Origin: Dipetalonema caudispina
Taxonomy: Eukaryota > Nematoda > Chromadorea > Rhabditida > Onchocercidae
Length of the DNA stretch: 26,772 nucleotides
Assembly (NCBI GenBank): GCA_013365325.1
Contig: JABVXV010000237.1
Span: 72,501-99,272 of the forward strand
Direction of reading: 5' to 3'
The position numbers and the translations under genes were made by a program. This document shows positions 1 to 11,900 of this stretch, one piece after another (position 1 is the stretch's first letter; each line of letters opens with the position of its first letter). Below the pieces are notes generated by a model. The model did not search any database and was not told the DNA's origin. It saw nothing but the letters and a program-made list of their open reading frames with translations.

Positions 1-484
1 TACTTTTCATATGTTTGTTCTGTTTCACTATTAAATGAGAAAAAAAAAAAAATTTAATTTTGCTTTTAAATGAAAAATTTAGCAAAAAAAAAAAAAAATT
101 GAACGTATGAAATGGAATTATGTCTTCAATGATGCAAGCATTCCAAAAAAATTTTAAGTGCTACTTAAGTATTAAAATAAAATAAAATAAAAAGCTTTCA
201 AATGTCGATAAAAGTGATGAAAAATGTGTTCAATGGAAAGTAATAGAAAAAAAAAAAGGAAAGAACAAGGTGATACAATTTATTGAAATAATTAATAAAG
301 TAATTTATGAACAGATAAAATTACATATTCATTCGTTCATTTGATATTTATGTTTATATATATTTACAACCAATATTTGACACGGAAATATCAATAAAAT
401 GTACTCTTTATGGCTCATATTTATCCTTCTGGCTCATTTTAATGGTCAAGAAGGACTTAGCAATTTGTATACGTTCTAGTCACA

Positions 485-716
485 TTTTAATTTAAAATGA
501 GAAAGTTGATTCTTTTTAATTTAAAATGAAAAAGCTGGTTTTTCTTAGTTTAGAGTTAAAAAAAAAAAATTGGCTATTTTTTTTTTCCTCAATTTGGAAT
601 GATGAAGTCAATTTTTTAATTTAAACTGAAAAAGTTGATTTCTTAGTCCAAAATTAATTTGTTTATTTAAAGTGGAAAATTTGATTTTCCAATTTGCAAC
701 GAAGAAGTTAGGGTCT
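485..716. repeat. Decayed tandem repeat, ~28-30 bp unit
   Basis: About seven imperfect copies of a unit built around TTTAATTTAAAATGAAAAAG followed by a TTGATTCT-like tail. The first two copies and the copy near 613-640 are the clearest; those between are degraded by poly-A or poly-T growth. There is no reading-frame logic, so this reads as an old minisatellite. Confidence 0.6.
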
Positions 717-2001
717 TGTAAATTAATTTAAGTTTCATTTGCATGTATTGAGGTGTTATCCAAAGTTCAACCAGTATGTACTTGAATTAAACAGATAAAT
801 TTGTTGCTTAAAATTCGAAATATTTTCATTTTTATTCACCACCATAGTCGAATAGCAATAATGGATGTAAATCATTGTATGTCAAAAAAACGATCGCATA
901 AGTTATAGATTTAAATATTTCAGACAATTAGGATAAAAATTAATTCGTTATTATAAAACATGGGAAATATTATATAACGATGATAGTGATAAAGATAATA
1001 GGAAATAGATTAGTTGATAAATGATAAATGATAATGATAACAGTTGTAGCTAATGTAATTATAATAAAAGATGGTTGCAAATGAAAAACGATGTGTTTGT
1101 GATTGTTCATCTTTCGCTAAATCAAATCAATCATTTTTCAAATAATGATTGTAAAAAGTAAAGATCAATGATAATTCTCTATCTGTGTATCTCTTTAAAT
1201 GCAAAATTTATCCTACTAATTATGCTAATTACGTTGTACTTTCAAGGAATATTTGAAAACAAAAAATTGGTAATTAAAATAAAAATATGCATAAGCAGTA
1301 AAAATGAAATACTTCATAATTTGTTTTTCTTTTCTTTTTTTTTTTTTTGTTATTATAAAGATAAAAGAATTGGTAAAACAAAATTAATTGTCCTATAAAA
1401 AATCAATAATTCATATTTTTTTTTTTTCTTTTTGTTTTTTTTATATTTTAGAGAAAAAAAAAAAAAAATGACAGTAAAATAATGCAAGAAGAAATATTTC
1501 ATATTGCAAATGCTTCAAACTAATGATAAATGATCTGCCACTTTTTTCCTTTCTTCTTTTTCTTTTTTTCTATTTAAAATGAACTGAGTGAAGTTTTTTT
1601 TTTCCTTTTGCAAATTTTTTCATTTCAATCATTCTATCGTTTAATGATCCTTATCAGACAAAAAAAAAAAAGAAAAAAAGAAAAAAAAGTGAAGAAAGAG
1701 GATCTAAAAATTTTTACAAATTATATTATACAAAACTAGATCTAATAGAGAGATAATGATAAAGTTTAATTGATTGGAAAAATATTGTATGTTTTATTGA
1801 AAATACGAATTCAATAACTACTAAAAATATTGAAAATTTGATTTGCCAATAAATTTTTCAGTTCAATATTTTTTAACTCAAATTTTAATTATAAGTTTCG
1901 GCGATAACTATTTCAATTCTGATGGACTAAAAAAAAAAGGAAAAGAGCGTTGAAAGAATAAGCATTAAAAATATAATGGAAATATGAGTACCATAAGTGA
2001 C

Positions 2002-2085
2002 AAATAATTTCACGTCATTTTTCATAAACAAATAATTTCACGTCATTTTTCATAAATAAATAATTTCACGTCATCTTTTATAAAC
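2002..2085. repeat. Three 28-bp tandem repeats
   Basis: Three consecutive 28-bp units (2002-2029, 2030-2057, 2058-2085) sharing the core AATAATTTCACGTCATTTTT. The first two differ at one position and the third at a few. This is direct sequence evidence of a young small minisatellite. Confidence 0.9.
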
Positions 2086-2998
2086 AAACAGTTTAACTTT
2101 AACCTTTTTTTCAGTGAAAATTTTCTACGATGATATGTACCAAACCATTAAATTATGAAATATGATAGAAATGTTAACAGTTTCAATCAGCTCATCGTTT
2201 CATCTTATCATTTTTTGATGAGGAAAAAAAAAAAAAAATATGAAAAAAGAAGAACAATGAATCGATAAACATTTTAGCATATACTATCATTTTACAAATG
2301 AAAAAATGTCAACGAATTTATAAGTTTTAATTACAAATAGAATTTTTAAAAATGAAATTTTACGACAATTAAAGGAAATTAATCTAAAATAGAATGAAAG
2401 GAAATTTTATATCCAATTAAATTTATATGATTATGCTAGGGCGGTTGAAAAGATAAGATATTTTGCAACAAATTGAATTCTTCAATTTCAAATTGATATG
2501 TTTTCATAGAGAATTTATTGATATAATGAAATAATCTATGAAAGATTCAATTTCATACCATCTTTCATATTCATATTTATGAAATTTGTAATTTTAGTAC
2601 AAAATTTAAGAATGTTTAATTGAATCAAAAATTTTCGTAATTAAATCATAAGCATTTTCTTAACAATTTCCAGCACATTTTTATCAATATTTATCATTGA
2701 TCACTTTAATTTCCTTAATATTATATCATCAATCAGAAGTTCTACCTATCAAATAATTCTATTACTGTAAATGTAAAAAAAAAAAAAAAAAGGAAAATTT
2801 AATCGAATGATACAAAAAAGATGTTCCAATGGAACGTACGTCTCGTACATTTCGCTTATTATCAATATATATCATAAATATCAATACATTAAATTATGTT
2901 TTTCAATTCTGCAGCAGAAATACCGATCGCTACTTTTTTTCCTCTGTCGAAAATTGGAATTGTTCATTATGCAACGATTACTTGCAATACTCGTAATG

Positions 2999-3104
2999 TT
3001 ACGTGAAAAATTGAATAATGCGATATTACGTAAAAGGGTTGAATAATATGATATCATGTGAAAAATTGAATAATTCGACGTAACGTGTAAGAGTGACAAT
3101 TATT
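2999..3104. repeat. Imperfect ~27-28 bp tandem repeat, 3-4 copies
   Basis: Units begin at 2999, 3026, 3054 and 3081 and share a pattern of (T/A)NACGTGAAAAATTGAATAA. Copies 1 and 3 are closest, and the fourth is truncated and diverged. The frames crossing it on both strands are therefore repeat-derived. Confidence 0.75.
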
Positions 3105-3830
3105 TAATGTATTAGTAAAGATCTGAAAAAGTTTTTCTACTCAATTCCATTACAATTTAATTTTTTCAGTCATTCATCGTCGAACTAAAACAAAAACGAA
3201 CAAATTATTGGGAATAAAACTTGAACGAAGAAATATGAATGATGGAAATGAATGAAAAGTAAATTGAAAATAGTAACAATTAATTAATTATTAATTAGAA
3301 AAGAATGTAGCAGAAGTGTGTTTGTTTTATAAATCACACTTAATAAATTGGAAATTTTCAATAAAGTAGAAAACAAAAATTTATAGCTGAAAATTACGAG
3401 TTAGAATTGAAATTCTCAAAGACAATTCAATTCATTCCATAGTAACATCTTTAAATTCATTTTTATTGCAGTAATTCGAACTTATATTTTATTTAATGCT
3501 TTACCCTTCCAGTTTATTAATCATAACTTATTGATACTTATATTAAAATTTTAATTATAATAATATACAAAAGATTATAATAATACTTGCTACCAAAAAA
3601 AATAAATAAATAAATGAAAACTGGGAATGTAGCGAAGTAAAGTCGGATGAGCCTAGGCCATGCTAAAGTCGATGTAAGAAAGAAATGAAAATTGGGAATT
3701 GGGGATTGAAAAAAGAAAAAAGAAAATTTTTTCAAATAACGACTAATGTGAAGGGAAATGAAAACGGAAGAGGTGGAGAATGTTGAATGTGTATGTCATC
3801 ATCGAAAATGGAAAATATTCCAATCTTGAA

Positions 3831-3940
3831 ATTATTCGAATTTATTTTTCATATTTCAGGTTAAAGTTATTCCGATTTATTTTTTTTTTTATTTCAAGAT
3901 AAAAACTATTCGGATTTATTTTTCTTTTTTCATTTCATAT
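3831..3940. repeat. Imperfect ~35-40 bp tandem repeat, 3 copies
   Basis: Three copies carry the core ATTATTCGAATTTATTTTTC with variants ATTCCGATT and ATTCGGATT. Each is followed by a T-rich tail and a TTTCA(G/A) segment. Copy length varies through T-tract expansion. Confidence 0.65.
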
Positions 3941-4253
3941 TATTATCGAAATAAGCGAATAGAATGAAGTTCAAATTATTTTCTTTCAAAATTTACCTTT
4001 GCTTCACTTCAAATTGACCATTTGTGCTATACATCAATTAAAATTAGGTTAAAATAGAGAAGTACCAGTTTACACTTTCAATAGATCAAATTAATTTAAA
4101 TTAAATGAGATGAAAAAAGCATCTTATGAGAGTGAATTTAAGTGAAAAAGTAAATTATTTAAATTTTAGTAGCTCAAAATTGTTAAGTTTTCAAACTTCT
4201 AATCAATTATCAAAAATATATGAAAGCTTCCGTTGACATTTTCTGCTAGTCAG

Positions 4254-5814
4254 CCGAACACATATGCGCTAAATTTGATTGAATATGCAAAATATGAGAC
4301 AGGATATGTTGAAAATGTTAAAGTAGGCTTAATTTAATTATTTCGAGAAAATAGAATCGTTCCCTTCCAATTTTATTACTTCCAAAAATAGCCTCAGATT
4401 TTGATTGCATGCAAGTACATGCAGGTTGTAGGGACGATAAAAGCAAGGAGCGGTGATGTCACCGTTGAATTTCCGGTACATTGAGCAAAGTTGCATCGAT
4501 CATGAAAATTATGTAATCATTGAAAAGAGAATGAAGTTTGAATGGTGCTCTGAAATCCTTCACTTTTTCAAACATTCAAAATTTTCAATTTTTTTGGCTA
4601 ATTTGAAGGATAAAATAGGTGAATTTTACAAGTAATTCAACTTCATTTGACTTTACCAATGACTTGCTAAATGTAAAATTTCGCTACTCTTTTATGTGTA
4701 TGCAAATATTTTCACTGGCATGTGATCTGTACTGAAATATTTCTTGAAGCAATCAATTGATCTTTGAATGGAAGCTTCACTAATCTGCAAAAAATTTTCA
4801 TCATCCATGAATTTTTGGAATTCATCACTTATCGTTTACTTTTATTAAGAATGACCCAATTATTTATGGGAATTAGCTTGACATTATCTGTCCCAATCAC
4901 AGTGGATCAATCATAAATTCATTTGCATCAATTATAAGCTATCATATCTTATTCACTTGCATCATGGCTGTATGATATTAACTTTGGATATTATTGGCCT
5001 TAATAATTTATATCACTATTATGGCCAGATGTTATATATTTATGACAAAGATATCAAATAATGTTGTAATCAATTCTTACTTCCACTTCCATATAAGTAC
5101 AAGCATTATTTTTTAGGAAAGTATATGAAAAATCGATCGGATAAAGTCCATTTCCTAAATGAATTTCCAATTATCTTTTCCATTTTCATGCTTTGACATC
5201 TCTTTAAAGGAATAGTACTTATAATGTATCATCGAGATGATTATCAGTTCCGCAATTGGCGATGACTTTGGCAAGTCAAAGAAATATTTGTGATTAATTG
5301 GATAATTGGAAATTAACAATGATGCAAAAATTTTTTGAAATGTCGGATTAAATTTTCGTGATATTAATCTTAACAATATTTTCAAATTAAATAGTTGTTT
5401 TACTGATCTTCCTTATTTGCGTCTTCATCATTACTTCACGTTGTTTACCACGTAAAGTTTCACATTCAACGTAAGTCTTTTCTTATATTGGTATTACATT
5501 GTCCTATTATCATATTTGCTTAAATATCAGTTTAAAATTAGAAATTTGACAATTCAATTTTAAATTTTTAATAATTATAAAATCTACGATCTTTTATGTT
5601 GTAATCAGCAATTAAATTTTATTGAGAAAAACAAAAATGGAATGAAAATTATTGAGAAATATTTAGAATGCCTATTGAATTTCAAATCTCCTTACAAATG
5701 ATCTTGACCAAATTTTATTGATAAACCAAATCAAATTATACTATCATTTTCAGGCATATTGTAAACTTTCCAGTCAGTAATTATGTCAGTCTTAGCAAAT
5801 TTTTCTTGCATTAA
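4254..5814 (+). CDS. Possible 3' part of an unrecognised plus-strand membrane-protein gene
   Basis: This is a set of weak exon candidates, not a finished model. (a) 4254-4322, phase 0/0, 23 codons, begins PNTYALNLIEYAKYE and ends at a GTAGGC donor. (b) 4398-4475, phase 0/0, 26 codons, ends ARSGDVTVEFP at a GTACAT donor; it is visibly less AT-rich than its surroundings and joins (a) in frame. (c) 5395-5470 encodes a hydrophobic helix, VLLIFLICVFIIT, followed by the basic stop-transfer SRCLPRK, and ends at a strong GTAAGT donor. (d) 5754-5814 follows a TTTTCAG acceptor, joins (c) in frame and stops after about 19 residues. I could not find the exon linking (b) to (c), which needs phase 0 in and phase 1 out. 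If real, this would be the end of a single-pass membrane protein lying 137 bp upstream of gene A. The inverted repeat arm would sit in its intron. I do not recognise the family. Confidence 0.28.
4703..5182 (-). pseudogene. Inverted partial copy of gene A exons 12-13 (repeat arm L)
   Basis: This 480-bp segment is the reverse complement of 11131-11610, with no indels and only four mismatches on my base-by-base comparison (about 99.2%). Positions map as x + y = 16313. It carries a whole copy of gene A exon 12 (5154 to 5081 on the minus strand), the complete intron 12 with both splice sites, and the first 82 bases of exon 13 (4784 to 4703). The copy then ends abruptly in mid-exon. One mismatch is coding: the Ile of the exon 12 NNACIYMEVE segment becomes Thr. 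Without the modules either side it cannot make the protein, so it is best called a gene fragment. The near identity of the intron implies a very recent duplication, gene conversion, or an assembly artefact. Confidence 0.9.
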
Positions 5815-5873
5815 TTTGGCATAACAATAGAAATGCAAATTTCTATTTGAAAAATTTTTTCCCCTATTAAATG

Positions 5874-5879
5874 ATCATT
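5874..5879 (+). promoter_or_regulatory. Possible poly(A) signal variant before gene A
   Basis: An ATTAAA hexamer lies between the stop of the candidate upstream membrane gene (5812-5814) and the gene A start. If the upstream gene is real, this spacing, with a poly(A) signal followed about 75 bp later by a 3' splice acceptor, resembles a nematode operon junction. In DNA this AT-rich, the hexamer alone is weak evidence. Confidence 0.2.
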
Positions 5880-5940
5880 TTCAATTCGATTAATGAAAAT
5901 CATTTATTGCATTGTTTTAGTGGATGAACGGTTTACTTAA

Positions 5941-5951
5941 ATTCATTTAGA
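5941..5951 (+). promoter_or_regulatory. Possible spliced-leader acceptor for gene A
   Basis: ATTCATTTAG is a good nematode 3' splice site, with its AG at 5949-5950. It lies a single base before the ATG at 5952. An acceptor this close to a start codon that opens on a clean signal peptide is what a trans-spliced leader site looks like. It could instead be an ordinary acceptor after a 5'-UTR intron, or join the upstream exon at 5470, which would also stay in frame. Confidence 0.45.
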
Positions 5952-8900
5952 ATGTGGCAATTATTTCATTTCGAAATTCTTTCATCCCTTCTTCTTCTTC
6001 TAATATCAATTGTTAGCATTTTGAATAATCGTTGTTTTGCTCAAAAAAAAAAAATTTTCTTTTCAATCAAATATTCGCTATCAGATTATATTCATTCATT
6101 CGTATAAATTAAAAATTGAATTAAAAATGATAGGAAGTGATTTCATACTTAAATTATGAGAATGTTGAAGAAATATGAAGTAAAATATGTGAAAATTATT
6201 TCTTTAACAAAGATTTGATTTGATTTTTGCAAATCTAAAAAAAAAAAAAATGATCAGAAAATGTTGAAGAAATATAAAAGTAAAACTTTTCAACATTTCA
6301 ATTGAAACATTTTTAACTTTTCAAAATTTAAACAATAATTAAATGATGTATCAACCGTTATTAAGCATATTACATGAATAAATTGCATTTATGTTGTTTT
6401 TATGATGCAAAAATTTAATTACAAATTAATACTTATTTCATTTCACAATTATAAATTATTTGAATGAAATTATTGTAATAAAAATGAAGTAAAAGTTAAA
6501 TTCTTTTACACTTTGCTGTGTAAAAGCCGATAGTTATTGCTATTATCATAAAAATTTTCATGATTTTTTTGAAATTTTCACGACGAATGATTTAATTAAT
6601 TTCATTAAATTATGAAAATATGGTAATAGAATTGCAAAATAAAACACATTTCAGCTTTTCTTCAAGTATTTTTAATTTTTTCTATTTCTTTTTCTGTAGA
6701 AAATGTATTCGAATATTTTTTTTTTAGACTCAACAAAAAACTTTAGAACAACAAGAAGAGAGAAAACAACAAACTAAATGTTGGAGACCAGAAGGAGCTA
6801 CATCAAAATACATCAAGTAATGTATTATTTTTTTTCATAATTTTATTTTTATTATTAATTAATTCACTAATTGGTAAGCAAATTCACATTAATTTATTTC
6901 CATATTTCTTTCAAAATTAATATTTAGGGAATATCCCAAGAAGTGTATTTATGGTATAAAAATTACGAATGGATTTGATTATTTTTTATATTACAATGAT
7001 CCGGAAAAAGATGCTAATATTGCTAAACAACTTGACTTAGTTGGATTTGATTTATGCAACTATGTAGAGCCTATAGGTAGCGATCCATTTCAACAAGTAG
7101 TCATTCGGGTAAATTTTTTTACTGATTGCTATTACTGTAAATTGAGTAAAGATTAATGTTAGATTATTTAATTATTTATTGTTAATTTTCATCATTTCCA
7201 ACTATGCAATAATATATCATTGATCGATTATCTTTCAAACGAATTATTTTTGTTTTTTAAATGAGAAATGAAAATATTCAAATTACAGATTAATAATAAT
7301 CAATTCATTGATTTGTTCATAACTTGTTGTATAAAATGTCAACATGATAGTGTGGAAAATTGGCGTATTTATTTAAAATCGCAATTTCTCATTCATCGTT
7401 ATGCAATTATTCAAACATTTGAGAAATATAGATATGAAATAACGGATCGTATGCGTAAATTTAATTCACCAAGTATTTGCATAACGGAAGAATACCGTGA
7501 AGTAAGTCATTTACAAGTGAAATTTTTTATGCTATTGAAAAAAAAAGTGAAACAATTAGTACTGTTAATTTAATTGATATGATTAAAATTACAAATGGTT
7601 AGCTAACTTTTACTGTACATCAATTAGTCAATCAATTAAAGCAAACATAGAAAATTACTCATAATTTAACATGAAGTTATTAAGTAATTAATCTGTTAGT
7701 GAGAGTATTTCGTACTTTTAGATAAGTTTTGCTTTTTTTTTTTTTTTTTTTTTTTTTCATTACACATAGATACTTATATTATATGCTTATTTCAATTAAT
7801 TATCAAAAGATTTAATTAAAATAAACGAATAGATTAATGTTTATAATCTGAATGAATGCGATAAACAATATGATCAGTTAAGTTATCCATTTTTGCAAAT
7901 TCATTTCTGGCAGATAGTGGTAACCGGAAATAATGCTGTCTGTTTTACTTATGGTGAACAAAAATTTATCAATCCATACGCTGATCAAAGTTATCCATCA
8001 AAGCTTGAAAATTTGCTAAAAATGGGACGATATAATGCAACTATTGCCAATAATTATCCATTGGGAGATTTTTGTGAAATGAATTATGCTAATTTGGCTG
8101 TTGTTAGCTTTAGTTTCATTTTTTTTTTTTTTTTGTATTAAAATTTAAAAATATTTTGTACAAATAAACATCACATATTTGATTATCATATCAAGTTAAT
8201 TTTGTTTTATCATTAAATAAACACATCTAGCAAAATGAAATGAAATTTCAGAGGTTGAACTTTTTAAAAAGTAAATTACATAACTTCATTATTTATTTTA
8301 AGCTTTTAAGTGTATGAAACACAAAATTATTCATTTATTCATCTAATTCGTGTGAAGCAAAATTTAATTTTCTTCAAATTTCTTAGCAATATTTTTTTAG
8401 TAAAAAAAAATTCTTCAAACGAATTTTGTAAATGTAAGAAATTTTTTTCGTGCATGCAATATGTTCCATTTTCGATTGATATATGATTTCATTACATTTA
8501 ATACGTTGTAATCAAATATTTTTAGACTACAGAATCATGTAAATTCGGCTTATTTCGGACAGGATTTAAATATTTCTGTTGTTGTTATTATCTCTTTTCG
8601 AAGAATTGTCAAAGTATGTTCAATTATTTTCATTTTTAATTTATATATTATCATTATTATTATTATTATTATTTATTATTATTATTGTTATTATTATTAT
8701 TATTATTGTTATTATTATTATTGTTATTACTATTATTGTTATTTGTCACCAACATTACTTAATACAAAAGAAAAAGTTCATAATTTCTTCAACTATATTT
8801 GTCTAATTTTAAATTCTTGATCTGTTATTAATAGTAAAATTGCTTTTATCATTTAACATTTTTGGATATTTTTAAGCTATCAAATAAATTGATAGTGTTG

Positions 8901-11900
8901 CATTAAGTATTCAATTTTTATTTGATCATATCATCATTTTTATTCACAATCCTTCCTGTTTAAGCGATTATTTTGCATGAGAATACGTAAAAGTGACCTT
9001 CTAATACCGTCGTAGAACAAGCAAATTGTATGGAAGGATGAAACATTAGTCAGTATTTATAAATTTAATTATCTTATATTAATTTCATTTACAGAAACAA
9101 CGGCGAATTTGGTGAGAAGAAATAATCTAACGGATAATGACTTAGCATGTGCAAGCGGAGAAATAATAATTAAAAATAATAGGTAATTTTTATCAAATTT
9201 TATTTTTGATGCAAAAAATTGAAATGAATAGTTTGTCTTCAATGATATAGCATAATAATGAAAATAATTTATTACTATTACTATTTCTTATAATAACTTT
9301 TTTTTTTCATGCAAAAAAAAGAGTAGTAATTAAGTTATTAAGTTAATAGGATTAGTTCTAATTTTGCTTTCTTTTTTGTCGTAAAAATCATTAATTTGGC
9401 TTATTAATTTAATTAGTTGTATGCAAAATATTGCTCATTACATTGGATACATTTGCATAAATGATTGTTATATTGTAGTGAAATAGATTGAAATTAAAAT
9501 ATATGCATTTAAAAAAAAAAAAAAGAGATATGTATTAATTTTCGGATTTATTGCAGAGATGAACAGGAAAGGAGCAATATGACTTTTTTGATAAATGTAA
9601 AAAAAATGGTAGGAAAGTTTAGAGAATCAAGTGAAAATGAGGTAATTAATTATTCTATTTTATTTTATTTTATTTTATTTTTTTTTTTTTTTTTGAATAA
9701 CATAAGTTTAGGATATAAAATTTCTGGGCTAAATTTAATATACCTAAATTTTACTTTAATTTTCGAATATAAGAACATATTATGTGACGTTTTTATTTTT
9801 TAGAATATTTATTTTTGCAAAAAAAAAATAACTTTAATATTACAAAAAGTGAGAAAATTGAGACTATTTTAATATAGAAAAGAAATTAATTAATCTGATT
9901 AAATATTTTATTATAATTATTATTTTTAGTATTGCTATATGCGTGTAACATCGGCTAATATTATAAAATTTGATGCTGGTGAATATTTATGTTTGCAAGC
10001 GGGCCTTTTAGATATGCGCCTTCGGCCAATAATTAGAGCATTTTGTTCTTCAGCAAAAGGTAAAAGCCATTCATTTGTAATTTTTAAATTTTAATTTTTT
10101 AAAATTCAATAAATGTAAAAGATAAATTGATAACCAGTAAAAAATTTAAATAGTAAGTATTATAAGTTATTTGCATTAAAATTTACTCTGATTGCATCAA
10201 AATTTTTAATAATAGGAGATGATTTATATGTAAATTTTTATGGAACAATTGATAGGGAGGGAAATGTGTGATAAAATTGTTGATAAAATAGCTCAGCTGA
10301 TAATGTAATTTGAAGGATGATAATAGTGAAGTGTTATCAGTTTAATGAAGCCATTTTGATAAGCAAGGATATCAAAGAGATTTGCAAAAATACAGCATTA
10401 AAGTTTTTTTGTCGTCATAGTGCGATGGGAATTCTAAACTTTATAAACTTCATTAGAAAAATATAAATTTAACAAAAATAATTACTTCTATTCTTTTGTT
10501 TATATTATTTTACAGACTATTATGATTTCTGTCCTTTTAAAACTTCTGATGCAACTGAAACGGGCGATATAGTATGCTGTTGTGATCATCAACATTTCTG
10601 CAACTATAATGTAAGTTTCCCTTTTATCATTCTAATAGATTTTACATTTCATTTTAAAATTGTAGAATTTCTTTACTTTTTTGAGTTGAAAATCACTATA
10701 GAAGATAAATGAGGAAATATGGGAAAATAAAAAAGTGTAATTTAATTTTAGCCAAAATTATGTTTGGCATAGAATTGGTTAAAATGGAATTTACTTCATC
10801 ATTTAGCTGACGTCAGATTCGTATTTTCTGATATAATTATTACCTTCAAATGCAAACTTTCAGCCGGATATACACATTAAGTTAGCCAGTGAAAATACCA
10901 CTCGTCTAAAATGCTTTTATAATGATCGATATCAGTATCTATTCAATCAATATTACGTCAGAACAAAGAATAATGACGTTTGTTTGTTGCATTATATTGA
11001 TAATGAAACATTAAGTGATATGGGTAAAACTTATGCTGAAAATGGATCTATTTATCATTCATACCCAGGTAATAATTCAAGCATTTTTTTTGATTTATCT
11101 ATGCAAATTATAATGTCAGTTGTAACAATTTGGAAAAGATAATTGGAAATTCATTTAGGAAATGGACTTTATCCGATCGATTTTTCATATACTTTCCTAA
11201 AAAATAATGCTTGTATTTATATGGAAGTGGAAGTAAGAATTGATTACAACATTATTTGATATCTTTGTCATAGATATATCACATCTGGCCATAATAGTGA
11301 TATAAATTATTAAGGCCAATAATATCTAAAGTTAATATCATACAGCCATGATGCAAGTGAATAAGATATGATAGCTTATAATTGATGCAAATGAATTTAT
11401 GATTGATCCACTGTGATTGGGACAGATAATGTCAAGCTAATTCCCATAAATAATTGGGTCATTCTTAATAAAAGTAAACGATAAGTGATGAATTCCAAAA
11501 ATTCATGGATGATGAAAATTTTTTGCAGATTAGTGAAGCTTCCATTCAAAGATCAATTGATTGCTTCAAGAAATATTTCAGTACAGATCACATGCCAGTG
11601 AAAATATTTGTGTGTAGTTGTACTCTTCGAGAGAGTGGCAATCACTGTGATCAAAAGTTGGAGGCTATAATTGCGGAACGTGCAGAGCAATTTGTTTGTC
11701 TCATTTAATCCATTTAAAATTAACTTTTGCAATTGTTGTAATCAGCAAACATTCCTACGACAATCAATCTTGTCGTATATCACTGTGATACCAATAAAAA
11801 GAACTTAAAGATAGGCAAAATAATTAGTAAAAATAAACAGAATATGCTAATTATAGCCAACTGAATCATTGACAAAATGCGTTAAATATGAAGCAACAGG

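Larger units (their letters stand above)
1..4253. other. AT-rich intergenic stretch, no confident gene
   Basis: I see no convincing exon on either strand here. Open frames of 60-80 codons at 1168-1398, 2807-3046, 2881-3099 and 3538-3735 are dominated by Phe, Ile, Lys and Leu from A/T runs. None is bounded by a convincing splice pattern, and the two near 2.8-3.1 kb overlap on opposite strands. The stretch holds long A and T runs and four groups of decayed short tandem repeats, listed separately. A distal exon of the weak upstream gene candidate could be hidden here. Confidence 0.6.

Noticed and set aside
3620..3690. Locally GC-richer patch, considered as tRNA or exon
   Set aside because: No cloverleaf arms could be paired, and neither strand gave a splice-bounded frame.
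4453..4635. 60-codon plus-strand frame next to the left arm
   Set aside because: It overlaps the better-supported exon candidate 4398-4475 in another frame and its 3' half is Phe/Lys noise.
5155..5385. 76-codon minus-strand frame reaching into the left repeat arm
   Set aside because: Its end lies in the intron part of the arm. It does not join the copied exon 12 frame, and its counterpart at the right arm is not open.
8579..8806. 75-codon plus-strand frame with poly-Ile
   Set aside because: It reads through the intronic (ATT)n tract. The first part overlaps gene A exon 6 in another frame.
11505..11708. Single-exon reading with an ATG at 11505 as a separate 67-residue gene
   Set aside because: The first eight codons lie before a TTTTGCAG acceptor. 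From 11529 the frame joins exon 12 in phase and carries the module 4 closing motif, so it is exon 13.
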